64,000 nt of DNA from positions 85,953,113 through 86,017,112 of the forward strand of contig NC_080672.1 in NCBI RefSeq assembly GCF_030247195.1, written 5' to 3'. Position numbers and translations under genes: made by a program. Positions 56,836-64,000 of the stretch are shown here, piece after piece. The DNA is from Topomyia yanbarensis. Lineage: Eukaryota > Arthropoda > Insecta > Diptera > Culicidae. The notes under the pieces are model-generated. The model saw nothing but the letters and a program-made list of their open reading frames with translations. It was not told where the DNA came from and made no database searches. Position 1 is the first letter of the stretch; each line of letters begins with the position of its first letter.

Positions 56836-58150
56836 TATATATGTTTTTAGAGAGCAGAAAAAATATTCAAAAACAATCTGAGCAGGAAAAAATGTCCACA
56901 AACCAACAACTACACTTGCTAATACAACAATTCTTGCACGCAACATAATCCCTCCCCGGCATTACCTTACGGCATTGTGTATTCCAAGTACACCAGACTG
57001 GGAAAGGAATCATCCAGCACGGTATGCTATCGTGCGTCTTACCTATAGGCTGGTCGAAAGATCAAAGAGGCAAAGTCAAGGCCTGCTATGATGAACTCCA
57101 CGTGTAGGCACTCACGTTGCGTGTGGTTCTGATACCATAGATGTTCATAATCAATGCTGTATATATAGGTGTGGCAGATCACGCGGTTTGCTAGTGTTGG
57201 CAACCAAAAATATGTAAACAATCCAGAAGCACATCGGGTCGACGTCATAGCTGTCACACGATTAAATGGGAGCGGAACGACCGCTATGACGAAAGCAAGT
57301 CGATTTATACTGTGATCACTTACACCACTCATGTAAGATTCATCTTACGAATACCAAAGTGCCATCTTCGCCAGACCTGTATATACGACATTGGTTCATT
57401 ATACGGTACAACATATAGTTAAGACTCATTCGTAACCCACACAGGCATCACTTCGGGAAGTGGTTTTTTTTAAGTGCACAGCACGCAATCCTATCCAACT
57501 TCTTAGTAGTTAGTTCTTTCAGTACACAGCACCCCTCCTTGACACACTACCAGTTTTCGACCATCCGCACAACGTGGCAATTTATGTATGCTATTAGGAA
57601 AGCTAGCTGTGGGTCGAGAGTTAGTGCTCTTCCCCTACGAGGTTAATCTGGGCGGCAAACTTCAGTCAGCCTAATTTACTGAACCCTTCGGTTCCCTTGT
57701 GCCAGTTAGTACCACTTCCTCGTTGATCTTCCGACCTGTTCGCGAACTACTCGGTCTAGTCCTCTAGCCTACTCCGACGGAGAGTTCCCCGGCGAGAGAA
57801 GTTCGAAAGCGAACCAACCAGCCAGGTACCGAGGTCTGTTCGGCGATTCCGGTGGGGTAGGGCGTCCGGTTTGCTTGAGCCCCGGCGCGACTAGTGGTAT
57901 CTTGTCGCGGTCTACTCAGTCTAGTTCCCGGCGGTGAATCTGACTGTACGACGGAGAGTTAGGCTAAGTGCCGAAGTCAGTTCGGTGATTCCGATGAAGC
58001 AGGGCGTCCGGTTCACTGGTGCCCTGACGACCCGCGACCGGTGGTGTAGCGGCCTACGCAGTTTAGTCCCCAGCGGTGAATCTAGCTTACGCTGACGGAG
58101 AGTTCCCTGGCGAAAAAAGTTCTTTCAATACCGATTCTTCTTTGGTTTTC
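56836..58150 (-). mobile_element. R1-clade (Waldo-like) 3' region, copy 2
   Basis: Homologous to the 3' region at 28986-30420: AGAGAGCAG at the oligo-A end next to TATG/TATA microsatellite, then degenerate repeats around CTACTCGGTCTAGTCC and GACGGAGAGTTCCCCGGCG. On the minus strand it directly follows ORF1/ORF2 sequence at 58150, so most of ORF2 is deleted. Confidence 0.7.
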
Positions 58151-58272
58151 GCTATTTTATACCGCACTACAGATTGCCGCAGCATGTGTTGTGCTGTGTC
58201 GCAGTGGTTGAGGTTGATTTGCGTTACTTCCACTGTGACTTTGTTGCTGTCGCATGTTTGAAGGCCGGACAT
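58150..58272 (-). pseudogene. R1-type ORF2 endonuclease N-terminus
   Basis: The minus strand encodes VTQINLNHCDTAQHMLRQSV, the characteristic start of an R1/Jockey-type endonuclease. It then runs abruptly into 3' region sequence also found at about 29745. The rest of ORF2 has been deleted. Confidence 0.75.
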
Positions 58273-59100
58273 CGTGGGCTTCCTGTAACGTGGTTGTTAT
58301 CTTCTTCGGTTGCGCAGATCAAACATCGCGGAGTCTGCCGGCAGTCTTTTGCGTTATGGCGCTCTTCTCCGCACCTTTTGCATAATTTGCTCATATCAGG
58401 GCCACTGCAGTTTCTTGACACTTGAAGCGCACTTCCGGTCTCTGAGAGACACTCAATGGACAAACCGATCAGCCAACTTTGATCTTCCCAAATTTAAGTG
58501 CCTTGTTTGCTGCTTCGACTGAAAGCCTAACCAAGGCCGCTTACGTGTCGACAGGTTCTTTCCACATTCGGATCGTCATCTGCACTTCCTCAAGCTCGCA
58601 CCGTTTTTCAGAGCTTCTCTTAGCTTTTCCTCCAAGGATATCTCATCCAGGTCCTTACATTGGGTGGTTACCTCCGGGTACAAGGCTCTCACTTTCACCC
58701 ATAGCTTTCTCGGTGAGCTCTTGATAAGTAGAGCTGTTTGATTTCGGATCCTTTTTCAGTTCCAGGATCATCTCTCCGATGCGGGTGCGCCTGATTTTCT
58801 TAACCTTGAGTACCGGTTTTGTCCAACAAAAATATGTTTAATATTTGAAATGGAATTTTTAAAGCTTCATTTGCAAAAGTTGTCTTGTGAGAATGTTTCC
58901 TTGTAGTGAAAATTGGCGACAGACCTCGACACCTACCGGTCGGCTCATTGTGGGGGTGTGCGAAAAGTATCTTCATAGCGATCACCAGGTGATTCGCTAC
59001 TGCATCGGCCAATGGAACCCCCGACCGGCTAGCTAAAGTGGAAGACGAGTCTTTAACAAAAACCTCTTTGTTGAGTCACTTCAGCGAACAGCGGAATCAA
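58224..59100 (-). pseudogene. R1-type ORF1 (gag-like) remnant with zinc knuckles
   Basis: The minus strand ends in tandem zinc knuckles, CKRCGEERHNAKDC and CLICATEEDNNH, a gag-like nucleic acid binding signature. Upstream, in several frames, there is KFGKIKVGWSVCPLSVSQRP, typical of R1-clade ORF1. The 5' limit near 59100 is uncertain. It overlaps the start of ORF2 as is common in this clade. Confidence 0.7.
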
Positions 59101-59250
59101 GTACGTTGATGCGGCTGATCTAACAAGAAGCAGGCATTGCATTTATCGCTCATATGAGTAAATGCGCCCGGATAGTTTGCTACTGCGACAATAAAAACTC
59201 ACATTTTCACACGAAAAGTTATTGGCACTCACACAACTTCTCCGGATAAA

Positions 59251-59408
59251 TGTGGGGCGATTGGTGCACCCCCCGGAGAAAGCGAATAAAAAATCAGTTT
59301 TCAAGTGACTACCTGATGATGCGCACGCATCTACGCGTTTCTGTATTATTAAAATTAAATAAAGTTAATTTCTGATATTCTCAACCACTCCTTATCCTCT
59401 TTTCTACA
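59251..59408 (+). repeat. 5' LTR (158 bp)
   Basis: Starts TGTGGGGCGATTGG and ends CTTTTCTACA. AATAAA at 59358-59363 may serve polyadenylation. Identical to 63771-63928. Confidence 0.95.
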
Positions 59409-59426
59409 TGGGGGCTCAACCGGAAA
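59409..59426 (+). promoter_or_regulatory. Primer-binding site
   Basis: TGGGGGCTCAACCGGAAA starts immediately after the 5' LTR. It resembles the complement of the 3' end of tRNA-Pro (TGGGGGCTCGTCCGGGAT type) with mismatches. The tRNA identity is inferred from memory of that site, not from this genome. Confidence 0.55.
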
Positions 59427-59516
59427 GGAGTTATCGAGATTTGTTCGGAAAATACGTTGATATCGCGTTGTAATTCAAATATAATTGGATTTAAGAAGAA
59501 ACGAAGTGAAATCAAA

Positions 59517-62500
59517 ATGGCGGAAAAAGCGGATGAACTGTGCAAAATTTTCACCAAAGCTGGAATCGAGCGAGAGTGCGAGAAACGTGGTCTGTCTTTA
59601 GATGGATGCAAGAACGAGATGGCGCAAAGAATCGTTTACCATGACATGGCGCTGGTTGCAAACGACGGCCGTTCGTGTATCAACGACGTGATGCGGGACG
59701 GTAAGCAACTGAGCAACGTTGGTAGTGGTGAACAGCACGACGATGAAAACGATGGCAGCAATGCACACAACGACGATCGCCGCAGCGACGACGATGAAAA
59801 TGATGCTATTGATGATGACGCTAACGACGGTAGCAATGAGCAAGACGGTGATGATGAAAGAGATAGTTGTGGAAGTGATGATTCCGGTAAGTTTCTCACA
59901 GCGTTATCGAGAGACAAACGAACGTCTACGCCGATAGATCGTGTTGCGAATGAGCGACGCCAGCCGTACTCGTTCAGAGATGTAGAAGATAGCATCGAAA
60001 CTTTTGGTGCCGAAGATGGCCAGGACGTAAAGCTATGGATGTCACAATTCGAAGCGATGTCCCGAACAGCTTTATGGAACGACGAACAAAAACTTATAAT
60101 GTGCAGAAAAAAGATGACAGGCACAGCCCGTCGGTTCATATTCGCGCAAAGAGGTTCGTTCGGCAAACTGAAGAATGCCCTCATAAAAGAATTTGCTCCT
60201 TTCGTCCGTGCGACTGATATTCACCGTCAATTAGCAGCGCGAAAGAGAAAACCAAACGAAGCTATACGTGACTATATCTACGAGATGCAACGAATCGCTC
60301 TTTCCATCGACCTCGATGAGCCGAGTATTTGCGAATACGTTGTTGATGGCATCACCGAAGATGAGTTCCACCGATCGTTGCTTTACGAAGCGCAGACTAT
60401 CCGTCAGTTGAAAGAAAAACTTCTCAATTTCGAAAAAGTGCAAAAAAAGACTGGAGCAAAACCGAAGCCACACGACGCTCTGCTGAAGAAAAAGGATCAA
60501 CGTCAGAAAGAGATGAAAAACCAGCCGAATTCCAGTCAAAAGAAACACTGCTTCAACTGTGGAGACGGTTCTCACGTCGCCAGCAATTGTCCACAAAGGG
60601 ATGATGGACCGAAGTGTTTTAACTGTAATGCATTTGGACATTTGTCGCGGAATTGTCCAAAACCGGACGAAAAACCGAAGCAACACGATGCTGTTAAGAA
60701 GAGTGCTTCAAAAGTGAACACACTGAAAAGCGTAGCCAATGCAGCTCCGAATGTGTTGGTGAACGTCAACGGATGTGTTGTCAGTGCAATCGTCGATACA
60801 GGAAGCGAAGTTTCTCTGATCCGAAGTGATTTTTGGTTGGATTTAGCAAATAACGGAGCTCAATTGAAGAAATCCAATATGAAAGTGCGTGGTTATGCTG
60901 GTAATGCAAAAAACGTGTGTGGGGAATCGATGCTCACCATTTCGATCGAAAATGAATTGTACGACATTCTTGTTTACATCGTTCCGCAGCAAGCAATCGA
61001 TATGAAGATGCTGATTGGGATGAATTTTCTTCAAGGTGTTGATTATTGTATCAATCCAGAAGGCGTTCGATTCAATAAGATTTCGGTGGTAGAATCGGAA
61101 TGCGATGTCAAGTGGATCGGGAGGATTGAAGAATACGTCGATCAAAACGAAATTATAGTGCCGTATCAATATCGCAACGAGGTTATGGTTCTTATCAAGA
61201 ATTACCATCCGGAACCATCTATTGTGGCGTCGAATAAACTGAGTGTCAAGTTGTGCGACAATGAAGTTGTGTGTGTGAATCCACGACGGTTAGCTCCTCT
61301 AGAGAAGAATGTTGTTACGAAGCAGATTGACGAGTGGTTGTTAAACGGTGTTATTCAACCGTCCGAGAGTGAGTACGCGAGTGCCGTAGTCGTTGTACCG
61401 AAGAAAGACGGGTCGCGTCGGGTGTGTATCGACTATCGAGAAATCAATAAAAAGATGATTCGTGATAAGTTTCCTATGCCGAATGTGGAAGAACAAATTG
61501 ATAGACTATCTGGTGCGCGAGTGTTTACTACGTTGGACCTAGAAAATTCTTATTTTCACGTACCCGTCGACGAAGCAAGCCAAAAATATACATCGTTTGT
61601 TACGAGTGATGGGCAATTCGAATTCTTGCGTGCACCATTCGGTTTGTGTACCAGTGGGAATGCTTTCGGACGATTCATAAGCACTGTGCTGAAGGGTCTA
61701 ATAAACGACGGCACAATAATAGCGTTTATTGACGACATAATTATACCGACGGAGAATGAAGAAAAAGGAATGGAAGCCTTACAAAAAGTGTTAAAAGTTG
61801 CCGAAAAGGCAGGGCTAAAGTTCAATTGGGGAAAGTGTGTATTTTTACAGCGACGTGTGGAGTATATCGGCTACATAGTTCATGACGGCCAAGTTGAACC
61901 GGCCCCTGCGAAGATTGAAAAGGTTAAGCAATTCCCGATACCCACCACAGTGAAGCAGCTTCAGCGTTTCTACGGTTTGGCAAGCTACTTCCGAAAGTTT
62001 ATACCCTCGTTTGCCGCCATTGCCCGTCCCCTATCGGATATGTTGAAAAAAGATAGTAAGTTCCGTTTCGAAGACGAAGCTATGTTCTCCTTCAATCGTA
62101 TTAAGGAAATACTTGCAAGCTACCCTGTATTGCGTATATTCCGATCCGACGCAGAGACGGAAGTTCACACAGATGCGAGCAAGCATGCTCTGGCAGGTAT
62201 TTTGATGCAACGCGCGGAAGACGATGGTAAGTTCCACCCTTGTTATTATTTTAGTCGTTTGACGAGCAGCGCCGAAAAGAACTACCATTCGTTTGAACAA
62301 GAAGCTTTGGCTGTCGTGGAATCAATCAAAAAATTCAGATGCTATCTTTTGGGGCGCAAGTTCAAGGTCGTTACAGACTGCAGAGCTTTCAAGGATTCAT
62401 TGACGAAGAAGAGGATGAATGCACGAGTTGCCCGTTGGATTGTCGACCTTTCCGAGTTCGATTTTGATGTTGAACACCGTCCTGGGGAAAAGATGCCTCA

Positions 62501-63755
62501 CGTCGACGCAATGTCTCGAGTCAATGTATTAGTACTCTCGGCGTCTGTCAGTGCGCAAATAACCGAAGGTCAAAAGAAGGACGATAAAGCCAAAACAATT
62601 GTAGCGGCATTAGAACGTGATGGCGAACATAATGGGTACAGTATCAGGAACGGCGTTTTATACCAAGGTGATGGGGAGAACAGGCGGCTGTTCGTGCCAC
62701 AATCAATGGAGTCAGCGACCATACGAGCGGCTCATGAAAAAGGGCATTTCGGTGTGAAGAAGACAAAAGAGCGAATCGATGCAGGCTATTTCATACCTGG
62801 TCTGGAAGAGAAAATTAAAAATTGCATCGCAACGTGTGTTCCTTGTATCGTAGGCGAAAAGAAACGTGGGAAATTGGAAGGTGAACTAAAGCCCATTCCA
62901 AAGGGTGACGTACCGTTTGACACTCTACACGTCGATCATCTTGGTCCAATGCCGTCAACTAGAAAGGCGTACCATTATATCCTTACGGTGATTGATGCAT
63001 TTACAAAGTTTGTCTGGTTATTCTCGACGAAGTCCACAGGTGCCGAGGAAACATTGAAAAAGCTTCGAATTATCTTCGACACTTTCGGAAACCCGCGGCG
63101 GATTATCAGTGATCGGGGTGCAGCGTTTACTTCCAGGATTTTGACTAAGTTTTGTTTCGACGAAGGTATCGAGTTACACACGATTGTTACCGGAGTTCCC
63201 CGTGGTAATGGTCAGGTGGAACGTGTTCACCGCATTATCATTCCGATGCTGACGAAGTTATCAATTGATAAACCTGAAGGATGGTTCGTTCACGTCGCCA
63301 GTGTCCAGAAGTGTTTGAATAACAGTTGGCAGCGAGCGATTCAAATGACTCCATTCGAGCTATTGTTTGGTGTAAAGATGAGGACGAAGGACGATGAAGT
63401 TTTGTACGAGATACTACAGCGTGAACTACAGGACGACTTTCAACAGTCTCACCATGAGTCACGTGAGACCGCTCATCGAAATATTCAGCAAATTCAGGAA
63501 GAGAACAAAAAATATTATAATCTTCGAAGAAAGCCGGCGCAGACATACAAACTCGGTGATGTGGCTGTGCCGAAAACGCAATTCGGTGTTGGCCAGAAAG
63601 TGAAGCGGAAATACTTTGGACCCTATGAAATTGTTCGAGTTTGGCCGAATGATCGATATGAGGTGCGGAAGTTGGATACCGAATCGGAAGGACCAAACAG
63701 GACAACGACATCTGGTGATTTTATGAAGCCATGGTCACTTCCGGGTCGGAAGTGA
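59517..63755 (+). CDS. Ty3/gypsy gag-pol polyprotein (1412 codons)
   Basis: The single ORF encodes the particle protein and the replication enzymes. Start ATG 59517 is the first in-frame ATG (AAAATGG context). Order: gag with an Asp/Glu/Asn-rich stretch (residues 73-123); two zinc knuckles (Cys345-348-His353-Cys358 and Cys367-370-His375-Cys380); aspartic protease DTGS (Asp427); reverse transcriptase with TTLDLEN (Asp674), RAPFGL and FIDD (Asp739-740, Phe in place of Tyr); RNase H with Asp886, Glu929 and Asp954; integrase zinc finger His1073, His1077, Cys1107, Cys1110; and the catalytic core Asp1140, Asp1199, Glu1235 (DD35E spacing). Every motif is intact and there is no frameshift, so it could be active. 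It stops 15 bp before the 3' LTR; no envelope gene is present. Confidence 0.96.
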   Translation: MAEKADELCKIFTKAGIERECEKRGLSLDGCKNEMAQRIVYHDMALVANDGRSCINDVMRDGKQLSNVGSGEQHDDENDGSNAHNDDRRSDDDENDAIDDDANDGSNEQDGDDERDSCGSDDSGKFLTALSRDKRTSTPIDRVANERRQPYSFRDVEDSIETFGAEDGQDVKLWMSQFEAMSRTALWNDEQKLIMCRKKMTGTARRFIFAQRGSFGKLKNALIKEFAPFVRATDIHRQLAARKRKPNEAIRDYIYEMQRIALSIDLDEPSICEYVVDGITEDEFHRSLLYEAQTIRQLKEKLLNFEKVQKKTGAKPKPHDALLKKKDQRQKEMKNQPNSSQKKHCFNCGDGSHVASNCPQRDDGPKCFNCNAFGHLSRNCPKPDEKPKQHDAVKKSASKVNTLKSVANAAPNVLVNVNGCVVSAIVDTGSEVSLIRSDFWLDLANNGAQLKKSNMKVRGYAGNAKNVCGESMLTISIENELYDILVYIVPQQAIDMKMLIGMNFLQGVDYCINPEGVRFNKISVVESECDVKWIGRIEEYVDQNEIIVPYQYRNEVMVLIKNYHPEPSIVASNKLSVKLCDNEVVCVNPRRLAPLEKNVVTKQIDEWLLNGVIQPSESEYASAVVVVPKKDGSRRVCIDYREINKKMIRDKFPMPNVEEQIDRLSGARVFTTLDLENSYFHVPVDEASQKYTSFVTSDGQFEFLRAPFGLCTSGNAFGRFISTVLKGLINDGTIIAFIDDIIIPTENEEKGMEALQKVLKVAEKAGLKFNWGKCVFLQRRVEYIGYIVHDGQVEPAPAKIEKVKQFPIPTTVKQLQRFYGLASYFRKFIPSFAAIARPLSDMLKKDSKFRFEDEAMFSFNRIKEILASYPVLRIFRSDAETEVHTDASKHALAGILMQRAEDDGKFHPCYYFSRLTSSAEKNYHSFEQEALAVVESIKKFRCYLLGRKFKVVTDCRAFKDSLTKKRMNARVARWIVDLSEFDFDVEHRPGEKMPHVDAMSRVNVLVLSASVSAQITEGQKKDDKAKTIVAALERDGEHNGYSIRNGVLYQGDGENRRLFVPQSMESATIRAAHEKGHFGVKKTKERIDAGYFIPGLEEKIKNCIATCVPCIVGEKKRGKLEGELKPIPKGDVPFDTLHVDHLGPMPSTRKAYHYILTVIDAFTKFVWLFSTKSTGAEETLKKLRIIFDTFGNPRRIISDRGAAFTSRILTKFCFDEGIELHTIVTGVPRGNGQVERVHRIIIPMLTKLSIDKPEGWFVHVASVQKCLNNSWQRAIQMTPFELLFGVKMRTKDDEVLYEILQRELQDDFQQSHHESRETAHRNIQQIQEENKKYYNLRRKPAQTYKLGDVAVPKTQFGVGQKVKRKYFGPYEIVRVWPNDRYEVRKLDTESEGPNRTTTSGDFMKPWSLPGRK

Positions 63756-63770
63756 TATCAGGAGTGGCCG

Positions 63771-63928
63771 TGTGGGGCGATTGGTGCACCCCCCGGAGAA
63801 AGCGAATAAAAAATCAGTTTTCAAGTGACTACCTGATGATGCGCACGCATCTACGCGTTTCTGTATTATTAAAATTAAATAAAGTTAATTTCTGATATTC
63901 TCAACCACTCCTTATCCTCTTTTCTACA
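63771..63928 (+). repeat. 3' LTR (158 bp)
   Basis: Identical to the 5' LTR. Followed by the target duplication TAAA. Confidence 0.95.
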
Positions 63929-63932
63929 TAAA

Positions 63933-64000
63933 TACAACGTGTTATTTCTCCGGATAAATGAAACAGCCGGAGAATGAGTGAATGAGTTTATCACTGTATC
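63933..64000. other. Flank, nothing recognised
   Basis: Contains TCTCCGGATAAATG (about 63947-63960), which repeats the sequence just 5' of the element (TCTCCGGATAAA at 59239-59250), so the target region itself held a small local repeat. Confidence 0.4.

Larger units (their letters stand above)
59247..63932 (+). mobile_element. Complete Ty3/gypsy LTR retrotransposon
   Basis: A full element 59251-63928 (4678 bp) with a 4-bp target duplication TAAA (59247-59250 and 63929-63932), two LTRs of 158 bp with TGTGG...CTACA ends that are identical base for base, a primer-binding site just inside the 5' LTR, and one uninterrupted gag-pol ORF. Identical LTRs mean a very recent insertion. A single ORF, two CCHC knuckles, short LTRs and no env suggest the mag lineage (inference). 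No polypurine tract is obvious: only 15 bp separate the stop codon from the 3' LTR. Confidence 0.95.

Noticed and set aside
58076..58724. Plus-strand frames over the R1-type ORF1 remnant
   Set aside because: Coding similarity (zinc knuckles, endonuclease start) is on the minus strand. The plus frames are shadows.
59457..59516. Upstream extension of the gypsy ORF
   Set aside because: The extra 20 codons begin at a non-ATG codon. The ATG at 59517 has better context.

Overview
The window looks like a transposon-rich stretch of a culicine (Aedes-like) mosquito genome. This rests on three things: two multi-exon insect-type SLC6 nutrient amino acid transporter (NAT) genes with GT-AG introns; retroelement families familiar from mosquitoes (R1-clade elements in ACAT microsatellites, a tRNA-headed SINE, Ty3/gypsy and Jockey-like elements); and an AT-rich background with very large introns. 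The species assignment is inference.

Layout. 1-3083: upstream flank with a MITE copy and a pre-miRNA-sized hairpin. 3084-7515 (+): SLC6 gene 1, five coding exons, about 635 codons; its first intron is filled by a 1.9 kb 12-bp minisatellite that changes orientation. 7516-33072: intergenic region of decayed transposons (mariner, Jockey/CR1-like LINE with nested hAT insertion, a second hAT element carrying mariner and LTR-element remnants, a piggyBac-type MITE, many copies of one dispersed repeat, a Waldo-like R1 element in a microsatellite, a 2.6 kb foldback). 33073-55704 (+): SLC6 gene 2, a tandem paralogue of gene 1 with matching intron positions and phases. Its proposed first intron (about 17.7 kb) holds another hAT copy, a pogo-type element, nested LINE fragments, a related TIR element and a 2.1 kb 15-bp satellite. 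The intron before its fifth coding exon holds a SINE and a 1.7 kb 7-bp satellite. 55705-59246: a second R1/Waldo-like remnant. 59247-63932: a complete Ty3/gypsy retrotransposon with identical 158-bp LTRs, an uninterrupted gag-pol ORF of 1412 codons and a 4-bp target duplication.

Functionally, the only host genes I can support are the two NAT transporters. Both should be plasma-membrane cation-coupled amino acid carriers of 12 transmembrane helices, and both carry Asp at the position equivalent to LeuT Asn286 (first sodium site), as described for the caterpillar carriers KAAT1/CAATCH1. The most unusual signal is three long intronic satellite arrays (12, 15 and 7 bp) inside this gene pair. Two of them sit in introns whose counterpart in the other paralogue is only 59 bp. 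The 12-bp array is an inverted array and the 15-bp unit is self-complementary in the sense transcript, so both could fold into long double-stranded RNA.
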